Of a DNA stretch of 64,000 nt, positions 8,210 through 16,703 are shown one piece after another. The notes beneath the pieces were generated by a model. The model worked only from the letters and a program-made list of their open reading frames with translations. It was not told the origin of the DNA and did no database searches. Source of the DNA: CAYTZN01 sp964442495 (GTDB lineage Bacteria; Pseudomonadota; Gammaproteobacteria; Legionellales; Legionellaceae); the NCBI GenBank assembly GCA_964442495.1, contig CAYTZN010000013.1:1-64000 (forward strand), in the 5' to 3' direction. Numbering within the stretch: the first letter of the stretch is position 1; each line of letters opens with the position of its first letter. The translations under genes were made by a program, and so were the position numbers.

Positions 8210-9250
8210 ATGCCTAGGTCGAATGCTCCTGAGTTGAAGAAACCTTTCAGTGTTGCATTGTATGGCAGTGGTGGGGCTGGAAAAACAGCGCTGTTTGAAC
8301 AATTAGTTAATCCTGATAAAAGGCTTGAAGCAACCCATCCAACACGAGGTCTAGTGCGTAAAACAAATAAAAATTCAACAGTTGGATATTTTGATACTGG
8401 AGGAAGTGAACTTAATGCACCTTATACAATAGCGATGATACCTACCTCAAATGTGGATATCAGTGTGATTTGTATAAAAGCAAATGACAAGGATTCATTG
8501 ACCGACGCTAAACGTTACTGCCAAGAAGTACAAAAACAAAATATTAATGCTCCAATTATTATAGCTATTACTCAAATGGATCAAAAAGAGAAAGACAATG
8601 AAAAACTCAACGAGTTTGAGCGCGAAATTACGGTATTTAAAGAAACATTTAAAATTCAAGAAGCGATTCATAAAACGAGTGCATTCACAGGTCTAGGCAT
8701 CAAAGAATTGGGAGAAAGAATTAGCACGTTAAACGAACAACTGGTTGATTCTAAAGAGTCTTCAGACGCATTCCTTAATGCAAAACAAAAAATAACGAGT
8801 TTTCATGACATGGTTAAGGCGGCAGCCTCAGAGCTTCTATCAATACAAGGGTATGATAGCCTTAATTACCAAGCGGTATTTAAAATTGAAACGCAATTAG
8901 ATAAGGTGCTAAGAGAAAATAATGGTCCTTCCAGTACGTTAAAGAAAGAAGCTCTGATCCAAGAATACAAGGCCGCCGCTCAAGAATTCACAAAGTATGC
9001 ACAATCAGACGATTTAAAAGTGGAGAGTCCTAAAGTACGCGGTATTTTGGACAGAATATGTGATGCTATAGTGAATTTGAATTATAAGCTTTTATTTGAT
9101 TCAGCAGATGAGGTTAAAGATAAACAACGTTTCGAACAACAAAAAATGGTAAAAGAAGACTTAATTGCCATTAAAAAAGAAAATAGTGAACCAAATAATA
9201 CGGTTGATAATACTGACGAGGCCAAGGCGCGACCAGGACCATCTAGATAA
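8210..9250 (+). CDS. Ras-like small GTPase with helical C-terminal extension; candidate host-directed effector
   Basis: A 346-residue protein with a Ras/Rab-like G domain over residues 13-175. G1 is GSGGAGKT (19-26), a G2 threonine lies in HPTRG (about 44), G3 is DTGG (62-65), G4 is TQMD (121-124, in place of NKxD) and G5 is TSA (156-158). Residues 175-346 are hydrophilic and helix-rich with an acidic, disordered-looking tail. There is no signal peptide or membrane segment and no C-terminal prenylation cysteine. The ribosome site AAGAGGA lies 8 bases before the ATG, and a TATAAT sits at 8164. Ras-like GTPases outside the translation/Era groups are uncommon in bacteria but occur among Legionellales effectors, so secretion into a host cell is an inference. 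The 5' neighbour dbpA is unrelated. Confidence 0.75.
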   Translation: MPRSNAPELKKPFSVALYGSGGAGKTALFEQLVNPDKRLEATHPTRGLVRKTNKNSTVGYFDTGGSELNAPYTIAMIPTSNVDISVICIKANDKDSLTDAKRYCQEVQKQNINAPIIIAITQMDQKEKDNEKLNEFEREITVFKETFKIQEAIHKTSAFTGLGIKELGERISTLNEQLVDSKESSDAFLNAKQKITSFHDMVKAAASELLSIQGYDSLNYQAVFKIETQLDKVLRENNGPSSTLKKEALIQEYKAAAQEFTKYAQSDDLKVESPKVRGILDRICDAIVNLNYKLLFDSADEVKDKQRFEQQKMVKEDLIAIKKENSEPNNTVDNTDEAKARPGPSR

Positions 9251-9296
9251 GCCGACCGATGTAAAATATCGGGTTGGATTCTTCCGATAATACCGT

Positions 9297-9390
9297 ACTA
9301 GATTCCGCGTATAAAGCGTGGAACGTTGGTATTTCGATTTTATAATGACCTTGTACTTTCCCTACGTACCGTGCTTTATGCACGGTATCC
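9297..9390. repeat. Dispersed palindromic repeat, copy A (two hairpins)
   Basis: Two hairpin units in opposite orientation lie between convergent genes. The right unit at 9367-9387 is a perfect 8-bp stem, TACCGTGC / GCACGGTA, with loop TTTAT, flanked by CCTACG and TCC. The left unit around 9303-9323 is the reverse form, TTCCGCG...CGTGGAA. Related units occur at 26271-26352, 47632-47662, 51513-51533 and 58009-58072. The pair probably also serves as a two-way transcription stop for the GTPase and the deaminase. Confidence 0.75.
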
Positions 9391-9428
9391 ACACGATTTC
9401 ACGTAAATATCGGACTGGATTCAGCACC

Positions 9429-10904
9429 TTACTTTTCATAAGTTAATTCAAATGCCGTAAGATTTTTCTCAAGTTGCCATTGGAGTTTTGCTTTTTCATT
9501 TTCATCTAAAAATTTTTGACATGCCGAGCTATCGAGATTCTGGCATTCAGGTACCCGAAGGTGCTTTTTAGGGTTTGTCCACAAACTTTTTCCAGGTAAA
9601 AAACTATACGTTAAGGCATTTTGATTTATGGTTTTAATGGTTGGGTAGTCAAGACCATGTTCATAAGCGGCGGCAACGTACTCTCGTGTTAAATCCGTAC
9701 GTAACGCGCCTTCGTCATCGGTGGATAGCGTCACGGGGACATTGTTATTCAGATAATAATGAAGCGGGTGGTTTTTTCCAAAAACATTTAGAAGTAGGCG
9801 ATTACTGGTTAAGTTAATTTCCACAGGAATTGGGGTGGTTGCCATGTGTTTTAGTAGCTTCGAGGCATTTTCTTCATAGCCTATGCTGACACCATGGCCA
9901 ATGCGCTCAGCTTTCCCTGTGAAAATAGCCTCGTGGATGTGGAAGCCTAATTCAGAAGGAATAACATCCGTTGGTGCTAGTTCGCCTGCATGTAAAGAGA
10001 TGTGAACATTAGGATAAGCCTGGTGTAAAAATTTAAAAATACGCATTTGTTCACGGTAGTCTTTTAAAGAAAGAATGCCGTCTTCGGCTTGGACAAGATT
10101 AACGCCTACAATATCATTGGAAAGGCTTGCGGCTGCAAAGCCATTCAGTGCTTGTGCAAAAAAACTCTCTAGGGGTTGTTCCCGTAAAATATAATATTGG
10201 AATTTAACGACCAATAAACATTTGTTTTGTGTGGGGGCGGTGTCGCAGCCTAATTCTAGACGTGCTTCTTCCAAAATGCGTTGGCTTTCTTTAACGGTGT
10301 TAGCAATGTTGGCTTCAAAATTTTTATTAGCGAGCAGGGCATTTTTTTTAGCTGCAAAACCAATCGGTCCGCTTGCAAGTGGCGCAAACGTTGTAGCATT
10401 CGCATTGTCAGGTGAAACCATGATTTCTAAATAAAGCTCGTGTTGATTGCTTGCACGTTTTATGGCATCAGCTAATAACTGCGGACGAAAATCAGCCATG
10501 AGTGGTGTATATTTTGAAAAACTTGTAAAAAAATGGTGTGCTGCAGATTCTTGGCCAGGGACAAAATTTTTCATTGACCAGGCTTGAATAATCTCATCAT
10601 ACAGATCTTGTTTTGTAACAAGCTCTTTTATTGGCATACCATCACAGGGTGTTATTTTGTTAATGGATTTTGTTTTAAGTTGAAGGCAATAATCACCGTC
10701 TAGGCCCAAGCTCAACATAACTTCAGGATAGGCGCCACCATCGAGGTGATAATGCAATTCGCCACCTTTAGGCATCTCTTTGAAAAAAGCATAGAGCGCA
10801 TTGGGATCAGATTGAATGGTTGAAAAATGATGTTCAACACTGGCCACTGCTGGCTGCAAAACGCAGGCGAGCAGTGGACATAATAGTCGTTGAGTTGGTC
10901 GCAT
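9429..10904 (-). CDS. Secreted adenosine deaminase-like protein (ADGF type)
   Basis: About 491 residues, with an N-terminal signal peptide (MRPTQRLLCPLLACVLQ, cleavage near AVA-S) followed by a metal-dependent deaminase barrel. Zinc and catalytic motifs are H-Y-H-L-D-G (HxHxDG), HAGE, RIGHG and STDDEG, in the family order. Length and secretion resemble adenosine deaminase growth-factor-type enzymes, which hydrolyse extracellular adenosine to inosine and ammonia. The ATG at 10904 starts one base after the ctpA stop and directly precedes the signal peptide. A TTG seven codons upstream, overlapping ctpA, is the alternative. It is translationally coupled to ctpA. It probably acts in the periplasm or outside the cell in purine salvage. 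Confidence 0.85.
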   Translation of the reverse strand: MRPTQRLLCPLLACVLQPAVASVEHHFSTIQSDPNALYAFFKEMPKGGELHYHLDGGAYPEVMLSLGLDGDYCLQLKTKSINKITPCDGMPIKELVTKQDLYDEIIQAWSMKNFVPGQESAAHHFFTSFSKYTPLMADFRPQLLADAIKRASNQHELYLEIMVSPDNANATTFAPLASGPIGFAAKKNALLANKNFEANIANTVKESQRILEEARLELGCDTAPTQNKCLLVVKFQYYILREQPLESFFAQALNGFAAASLSNDIVGVNLVQAEDGILSLKDYREQMRIFKFLHQAYPNVHISLHAGELAPTDVIPSELGFHIHEAIFTGKAERIGHGVSIGYEENASKLLKHMATTPIPVEINLTSNRLLLNVFGKNHPLHYYLNNNVPVTLSTDDEGALRTDLTREYVAAAYEHGLDYPTIKTINQNALTYSFLPGKSLWTNPKKHLRVPECQNLDSSACQKFLDENEKAKLQWQLEKNLTAFELTYEK

Positions 10905-10905
10905 T

Positions 10906-12240
10906 CTATTGTCCAGCCACGGCAAGACCTTTTAAAATGGTCAATGCTGCATAGAGTTGATAGTCCTCATGAATTAAATCCAGCTCGTCATTTGTTTTGG
11001 TCGCTACAGTAGGTTTTATTTCTTCAGGCGCATTTTTATTAAGGATGTGGCCACTTAAATCAGCCTCTGCAATCCCTGCAAATACATCCTTGTGTTGTTC
11101 GCCTTTCCCTACAGTGACCTCTTCAATCACGATGTCTGGCGTTATTCCTTTGGCTTGAATAGACGTGCCTGAAGGCGTGAAATAGAGAGCTGTTGTTAAT
11201 TTAATTCCTCGTTTACTGTCTAGCGGTAAGACCGTTTGCACAGAGCCCTTCCCAAAGCTTCGAGTGCCTAAAATAATAGCTCGTTTGTTGTCTTTTAGAG
11301 CACCAGCAACAATCTCAGAGGCTGAAGCAGAGCCGTTATTGATAAGCACAACGATAGGGGCCTTGTTAAGCACATCACCAGGGTTGGCCATGGCAGTGAA
11401 TTTAGACCCTGGGAGTCGACCTTCCGTATAGACAATCATTTCTGGATTGCCTTTTTTGTCTTTATCCAAAAAGGCATCAGACACTTGAATGGCTGAATCT
11501 AGAAGTCCACCAGGGTTATTGCGTAAATCAAGAACCAGTCCTTTAAGTTGCCCACCGGATTGCTTTTTAAGATCGCTGATAGATTGTTGCATGTCTTTTT
11601 CAGTTAATGCCTGAAACTGCGTTAGGCGTATATAACCGTATTGAGTATCCAACAATTTACTTTTGACGCTTTGAATCTGAATTTTTTGGCGCTCAAGAAC
11701 AAAATTCAATGGTTTATTCGCCCCTTTGCGCAGGATGGTTAAATCAATTGTACTTCCTGGTTTTCCACGCATTAGATTTACGGCATCTTTAAGCGTTAAG
11801 CCCTGTACAGATTGAGAGCCTAACTTAATAATATAGTCGCCTGATTTAATGCCCGCTTTATACGCTGGGGTGTCTACAAGAGGTGTTACTACTTTTACCA
11901 CACCCTCTTCCATGGTTACTTCAATGCCTAAACCACCAAATTCGCCATTGGTCGACGTTTGCAGTTCTTTGAAATCATCTTCATCAAGATAGCTTGAATG
12001 GGGGTCAAGGCCGCTCAACATGCCTCGAATGGCATTGTCAAATAATTCTTTATCGCTGACAGGTTTCACGTAATATTTTTTTATTTCGCTTAAAGCATTA
12101 GAAAAACGTTGCACATCTTCCATGGGAATGCGTTGCGAAGGGCGTTCGTTCTCTGTGTCTGAAAAGGCTTGCAGAGGAAAAAATGAAATGGCTGAAAAAG
12201 TCACTACTAAAGCACTGGAAGATAGTTTTTTAGTTAACAT
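10906..12240 (-). CDS. ctpA: C-terminal processing peptidase, S41 family
   Basis: A 444-residue periplasmic serine protease with a signal peptide (MLTKKLSSSALVVTFSAISF). The N-terminal helical region contains SGLDPHSSYLDEDDF. A PDZ domain spans about 100-175 (GGLGIEV...GIKSGDYI). In the catalytic domain, Ser306 in GSASASEI and Lys331 in SFGKGSVQT form the Ser-Lys dyad at the usual 25-residue spacing. Such proteases trim C-termini of envelope proteins and peptidoglycan hydrolases, which fits the upstream neighbour EnvC. GAGGAG lies before the ATG. Gene order envC, ctpA, deaminase on the minus strand suggests an operon with a 140-bp gap after envC. Confidence 0.93.
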   Translation of the reverse strand: MLTKKLSSSALVVTFSAISFFPLQAFSDTENERPSQRIPMEDVQRFSNALSEIKKYYVKPVSDKELFDNAIRGMLSGLDPHSSYLDEDDFKELQTSTNGEFGGLGIEVTMEEGVVKVVTPLVDTPAYKAGIKSGDYIIKLGSQSVQGLTLKDAVNLMRGKPGSTIDLTILRKGANKPLNFVLERQKIQIQSVKSKLLDTQYGYIRLTQFQALTEKDMQQSISDLKKQSGGQLKGLVLDLRNNPGGLLDSAIQVSDAFLDKDKKGNPEMIVYTEGRLPGSKFTAMANPGDVLNKAPIVVLINNGSASASEIVAGALKDNKRAIILGTRSFGKGSVQTVLPLDSKRGIKLTTALYFTPSGTSIQAKGITPDIVIEEVTVGKGEQHKDVFAGIAEADLSGHILNKNAPEEIKPTVATKTNDELDLIHEDYQLYAALTILKGLAVAGQ

Positions 12241-12380
12241 AAAGTTTCTCCTCGAAAGTCGGGCTTGTTTCAGGTGCCCTCTTTCATTGTTATTATTGTT
12301 GCCGAGAGGTTTGTTGAATTAGAGGGGCAGTTAGGCCTTGACCTTCATTGTCATTTCTAGTTCAATAAACCTGGGGCAAT

Positions 12381-13490
12381 TTATGTGCCAGACAACCATT
12401 TGAGTGGTGGAATTGCTTTTCCACGCTGCCTTATTTCGAAGTATAGACCGTTTTGTTTAATTCCACCGCTATGTCCAACAAAAGCTATTTTTTCTCCTTG
12501 ATTGACAATCTCACCTTTGTGTCTTAGGAGAGACTGATTATGAGCATATAACGTCATAAAGCCTTGACCATGATCAAGAATTAATAAAAGCCCGTATCCA
12601 TTTAACCAATCGCTAAAAACAACTTTTCCTGGATAAACCGCGGAGACCGGCGTGCCTTCAGGTGCAAAAATAATAATGCCTTGATTGATTGCTCGTAAAT
12701 TGCCAATACTTGCGGGTATGGGGCGTTGTAATTTTTTTCTCATTGAAAAAAATGGGTAACGTGGACGTACCACACTTTGTTGGATCAAGGTGTTTATCAA
12801 ACGCGAGAGGTTTTCTTTATTGCGCTGATAATCGTTTAATACATGTTGTTGGTTTGAAATTTCCTTATTGAGGGATTCTAATAGGTTGGTGTGGTAGCGC
12901 TTTTCCTTTGCAAGGGTCTGCTGATGTTTGTTTAATGCGTTTTGTAGCTGGCGTTGTTGGTCAATTTCTAACCGTAATTTTTCTTGACTTTGGGTAAGCC
13001 GTCCTTCAGTCTGGTGAACATTGTCGATCATGTGTTGACGTGAGCTAACGATATACGTGTGAAAGGTAAGCAAGCGGCTTGTGGAGCTAGGATCGTCTTG
13101 GTTCAGTAACCACTTTAAAGGCTGATATTCACCCATCATGTAACGGGCACGGACTTGCTTGGCCAGCAAATCTTGCTGCGTTCGTAAGGCCTTGTTTAAG
13201 CTGTCGACTTGACGTTGTAAATGAGCAATTTTGTCGCGAGTTTTGTTCATGTTTGATTGAATGGTATGCAGTTGACGTGCATCATCGTTAATTTTTTTTT
13301 CAGTCTGTAAAAGCTCTTGATGAAGCACGCCGCTTTTGTTGTGTGCATGGGTCAAGGTGTTTTGCACATGACTAATTTTAGACTCTAATTGCTTTAGCTC
13401 AATTTTAGTTTTCGCTAAAGACGAGGTTTGTGCATGAGCGCCCAAAAGCAATACCCATAACCCCACGATGAACAAACATTTTTTTGGCAT
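12381..13490 (-). CDS. envC: Murein hydrolase activator EnvC
   Basis: A 369-residue periplasmic protein with a signal peptide (MPKKCLFIVGLWVLLLGAHA), a long coiled coil (about 25-240) and a C-terminal LytM/M23 domain (about 270-369). The LytM domain lacks the zinc ligands of active M23 peptidases, as in E. coli EnvC, which activates amidases AmiA and AmiB at the division septum through FtsEX. Conserved stretches include FSDWLNGYGLLLILDHGQGFMT (in pieces) and LYFEIRQRGKAIPPLKWL. It starts 13 bp after gpmI on the same strand, the usual gpmI-envC-ctpA order of gammaproteobacteria. Confidence 0.92.
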   Translation of the reverse strand: MPKKCLFIVGLWVLLLGAHAQTSSLAKTKIELKQLESKISHVQNTLTHAHNKSGVLHQELLQTEKKINDDARQLHTIQSNMNKTRDKIAHLQRQVDSLNKALRTQQDLLAKQVRARYMMGEYQPLKWLLNQDDPSSTSRLLTFHTYIVSSRQHMIDNVHQTEGRLTQSQEKLRLEIDQQRQLQNALNKHQQTLAKEKRYHTNLLESLNKEISNQQHVLNDYQRNKENLSRLINTLIQQSVVRPRYPFFSMRKKLQRPIPASIGNLRAINQGIIIFAPEGTPVSAVYPGKVVFSDWLNGYGLLLILDHGQGFMTLYAHNQSLLRHKGEIVNQGEKIAFVGHSGGIKQNGLYFEIRQRGKAIPPLKWLSGT

Positions 13491-13503
13491 TTCTTCAGCC
13501 TTT

Positions 13504-15051
13504 TTAATTAGAAGTGATATTTTTTTTGACCAATACGATGTTACCGGTCATGTCTTTGGGAGGCGTAATGCCTATTAAGGTTAACAAGGTTGGGGCAATG
13601 TCAATTAAGCTTCCTTCGGTGGTGTTAAAATTCCAGCCCTCGCCAATGTACATGAGCGGCACGGGCTCGCTTGTATGGGCGGTATGTGGCTGATGAGTGC
13701 CTTCATCAAACATGGCCTCAGCGTTGCCATGATCGGCTGTGATCAGCAATTGCCCACCAACGCTCATCAATGCTTGCCCAATATCATGTAAGGCTCTGTC
13801 TAAGCATTCAATGGCTTGAACAGTTGCCGCAAAATTCCCTGTGTGTCCAACCATATCGGCATTGGCATAATTACAAATAATAACATCATATTTTCGAGAA
13901 AGAATGGCCAAGACTAGTTCTTGAGTAAGCTCGACCGCACTCATCTCAGGTTTAAGATCGTAGGTGGTAACTTTAGGAGACTGGATGAGGATACGTTTTT
14001 CGTTAGCAAATATTTGTTCCGAGCCACCATTTAGAAAAAAAGTAACGTGAGCATATTTTTCCGTTTCACCAATACGTAATTGTGTTAAGCCGTGTTCCGC
14101 AATCACTTCCCCAAGGGTATTGTGAAGTGCTAAGGGCGGAAAAGCGGGCGTTGTCGGAAGATTATCTGCGTAATGAGTCATGCTAATGAACGTACTGAGC
14201 TTTGGGTGTTTATTTCGATGAAAGCCTGTGAAGTGTTCATCAAGAAACGCCTGCGTTAATTGCCGCGCTCGATCTGCTCGAAAATTGAAAAAAAAGACCG
14301 CGTCGCCTTCCTCAATAGCTTTTCCAGTGCCTATACGGCTCGGTGGAATAAATTCATCATGAATGTCTTCCGCATAGAAGGCCCCAATAGCGTCTTCTGC
14401 GGTATTAAATTGATGCGGAGTCAATTGTTCTGTGAGTAACTGATACACCGGTTCTACTCGGTCCCAGCGTTGGTCTCTATCCATAGCGAAATAACGTCCT
14501 GTAATGGAGCTAATGGTTGCAACAGGATGTTTGATAAGTTCATCTTGTAATTTTTTTAAGCTGGTTAACGCACTTTGAGGGGGGGTGTCTCGCCCATCAA
14601 GAAAGAGATGAAGGAACACATTTGTGAAGTGAAGTTTGGCGCACAAAGCCAGAAAAGCAAAGAGGTGTTTTTCATGACTATGGACGCCACCAGGAGAAAG
14701 TAAGCCTAAAATATGCAGTGCATGGCCTTTTTCGAAGGCGTCTTTAATAGCATGGACCAACACAAGGTTATTAAAAAACGCCTCATCAGCGATGGTATTG
14801 TTAATGCGGGTTAAATCTTGTGGTATTACACGACCCGCGCCGATGTGTATGTGCCCTACTTCAGAGTTCCCCATTTGTGCTGTGGGTAAACCTACAGGTC
14901 TTCCTGATGCTTCTAGTAATATGTGTGGACGGGTTTTCCACCAATGGTCCCATTGTGGCGTATGGGCTTGAGCAATGGCATTATGAGCGCGCTCTTCGCT
15001 ATAACCCCAGCCATCAAGAATAAGTAATACCAAGGGAAGGCCTTTCGCCAT
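13504..15051 (-). CDS. gpmI: 2,3-bisphosphoglycerate-independent phosphoglycerate mutase
   Basis: A 515-residue glycolytic enzyme interconverting 3- and 2-phosphoglycerate with two Mn ions. The N-terminal metal site is LLILDGWGYSE. The catalytic serine lies in QMGNSEVGH. SPGGVHSHEKH, FLDGRDTPP, FNFRADRARQ, CNYANADMVGHTG and TADHGNAE are in family order. The length is typical (about 510). It is the first gene of the minus-strand run and is divergent from uppS, sharing a 131-bp promoter region. Confidence 0.97.
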   Translation of the reverse strand: MAKGLPLVLLILDGWGYSEERAHNAIAQAHTPQWDHWWKTRPHILLEASGRPVGLPTAQMGNSEVGHIHIGAGRVIPQDLTRINNTIADEAFFNNLVLVHAIKDAFEKGHALHILGLLSPGGVHSHEKHLFAFLALCAKLHFTNVFLHLFLDGRDTPPQSALTSLKKLQDELIKHPVATISSITGRYFAMDRDQRWDRVEPVYQLLTEQLTPHQFNTAEDAIGAFYAEDIHDEFIPPSRIGTGKAIEEGDAVFFFNFRADRARQLTQAFLDEHFTGFHRNKHPKLSTFISMTHYADNLPTTPAFPPLALHNTLGEVIAEHGLTQLRIGETEKYAHVTFFLNGGSEQIFANEKRILIQSPKVTTYDLKPEMSAVELTQELVLAILSRKYDVIICNYANADMVGHTGNFAATVQAIECLDRALHDIGQALMSVGGQLLITADHGNAEAMFDEGTHQPHTAHTSEPVPLMYIGEGWNFNTTEGSLIDIAPTLLTLIGITPPKDMTGNIVLVKKNITSN

Positions 15052-15182
15052 CGATTTCTCCAGAAGGGCTAAGAATTAAGTTCACAGAGGTGTTTAGATA
15101 TTGGGATGCTTAAACCGCACTCTTAATCTTTTATCATAAAGAGGTTAGACTATAGGACATTTTTGCTGAGGGAAGAAGTAGG

Positions 15183-15917
15183 TTGAATCAAAAACTACCC
15201 CAACATGTTGCTATTGTAATGGATGGCAATGGGCGTTGGGCTGAAAATCAGGGGTTGCCAAGGGTGGAAGGTCACCGTGTAGGTGTTGATGCAATTAAAG
15301 GGGTAGTGCAGAGTTGTTTGCAAAAACATATCTCTACGTTGAGCCTATTTGCATTTAGCAGTGAAAATTGGGCAAGACCTGCTGTCGAAGTCGATTTTCT
15401 GATGCAACTGTTTATTCAAGCCTTAGGCCGTGAAATTGCAGAACTCCACCAACATGGCGTGCGATTGCGTTTTACAGGTGATAGAAGTCAATTATCCAGC
15501 GCATTGTGTAAAGAAATGCAAGATGCTGAAGTTTTGACTGAGCATAATCAACAATTAACATTAAATATTGTGCTGAATTACGGTGGAAAATGGGACATTG
15601 TCCAAGCTGCTAAAACATTAGCGCATAAAGTTGCCACGAGTGAGTTGTTACTCGACGAGATCAATGAAGAGGCATTTGAACAACTGCTTAGCACTCATGG
15701 GCTGCCTCAGCCTGATTTGTTCATTAGAACCAGTGGTGAGCAGCGCATCAGTAATTTTTTTCTGTGGCAGTTGGCTTATACCGAACTCTATTTTTCAGAT
15801 GTACATTGGCCGGATTTTTCAGCGGCTGAATTTGAAAAAGCATTGGCAAGCTTTAGCTTGCGTAAGCGTCGTTATGGGCTTACTGCACAACAAATGGATG
15901 AGAAAAACCATGTTTAA
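15183..15917 (+). CDS. uppS: Isoprenyl transferase (undecaprenyl diphosphate synthase)
   Basis: A 244-residue cis-prenyltransferase that builds undecaprenyl diphosphate, the lipid carrier for peptidoglycan and O-antigen. Catalytic Asp and FPP-binding loop: VAIVMDGNGRWAENQGLPR. SLFAFSSENWARP and the C-terminal LFIRTSGEQRISNFFLWQLAYTELYF (in two parts) are conserved. The start is TTG, preceded by GAGGGAAGAAG; no ATG is available before the conserved QHVAIVMDG. The 3' end overlaps cdsA by 8 bases. It heads the envelope cluster. Confidence 0.97.
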   Translation: MNQKLPQHVAIVMDGNGRWAENQGLPRVEGHRVGVDAIKGVVQSCLQKHISTLSLFAFSSENWARPAVEVDFLMQLFIQALGREIAELHQHGVRLRFTGDRSQLSSALCKEMQDAEVLTEHNQQLTLNIVLNYGGKWDIVQAAKTLAHKVATSELLLDEINEEAFEQLLSTHGLPQPDLFIRTSGEQRISNFFLWQLAYTELYFSDVHWPDFSAAEFEKALASFSLRKRRYGLTAQQMDEKNHV

Positions 15918-16701
15918 AGCGAGATTGTTAACGTCTTTAGTCTTAGTCCCTTTGGTTTTAGGGCTTATTTTTTACGCAAATATATGGGTATTAGGGGCTG
16001 TTATTTTACTGCTTGTCGTCTTAGGTGGGTGGGAATGGTTGCAACTTGTGCCTATTCAAAAGCCTTTGAGTAAAGGATTGTTTATTGCCGCATTACTGTT
16101 TTTGGTTTATGTGTGTTTTTATTCATTAACCCCTTGGTTAATCGCGGGGCTCGTGCTCTGGGCCTTCATTTTACTGGCTGTAGTGGCTTATCCTAAGTCT
16201 GAAAAATGGTGGGGATATCCTTGTGTTGTAGGGAGTGCTTGTTTATTGCTCTTGCCGTTGTTTGCAACCACGCTAGCAGGTATTTATCAGCATGACCAGG
16301 GTAGTGGTTATATTCTTTACGTCTTGTGTTTGGTCTGGGCCGCTGATATTGGTGCATATTTGGCAGGCAAAGCTTGTGGGCGCCATAAGCTTATTCCTTT
16401 GGTGAGTCCTGGCAAAACTTTAGAAGGATCCTTCGGTGGTTTATTGGGTGTGTTAGGTGTTTCTACTGTTGGATTTTTTTATTTTAATCCTGGGATGATG
16501 GGGCAGTGGTATGCCCTTGCCGTAGGCACGGGGTTGATATCCATGTTGGGTGATTTATTTATAAGTATGCTTAAAAGGCGAAGTAAATTAAAAGATACAG
16601 GTCATATTTTTCCGGGGCACGGAGGGCTTCTAGATCGTCTCGATAGCTTGATTGCAGCAGCCCCGCTCTTTTACTGTGGGCTTTCTTGTCTTGGGCATTG
16701 A
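15910..16701 (+). CDS. cdsA: Phosphatidate cytidylyltransferase
   Basis: A 263-residue inner-membrane enzyme converting phosphatidate and CTP to CDP-diacylglycerol. It has about seven to eight hydrophobic helices and the CdsA signature near the C-terminus (LISMLGDLFISMLKRRSKLKDTG, then FPGHGGLLDRLDS). The conserved DIGAYLAGKACGRHKL and SPGKTLEGS come before it. The ATG at 15910 overlaps the uppS stop. A longer open frame running back to 15631 lies wholly inside uppS and is not used. Translation is probably coupled to uppS. Confidence 0.96.
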   Translation: MFKARLLTSLVLVPLVLGLIFYANIWVLGAVILLLVVLGGWEWLQLVPIQKPLSKGLFIAALLFLVYVCFYSLTPWLIAGLVLWAFILLAVVAYPKSEKWWGYPCVVGSACLLLLPLFATTLAGIYQHDQGSGYILYVLCLVWAADIGAYLAGKACGRHKLIPLVSPGKTLEGSFGGLLGVLGVSTVGFFYFNPGMMGQWYALAVGTGLISMLGDLFISMLKRRSKLKDTGHIFPGHGGLLDRLDSLIAAAPLFYCGLSCLGH

Positions 16702-16703
16702 TC

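Noticed and set aside
12381..12700. EnvC LytM domain as a broken peptidase pseudogene
   Set aside because: Absence of zinc ligands is normal for EnvC, which is a non-enzymatic activator.
15631..15909. Upstream extension of the cdsA frame
   Set aside because: It lies wholly inside uppS in another frame. ATG at 15910 gives the normal CdsA start and length.
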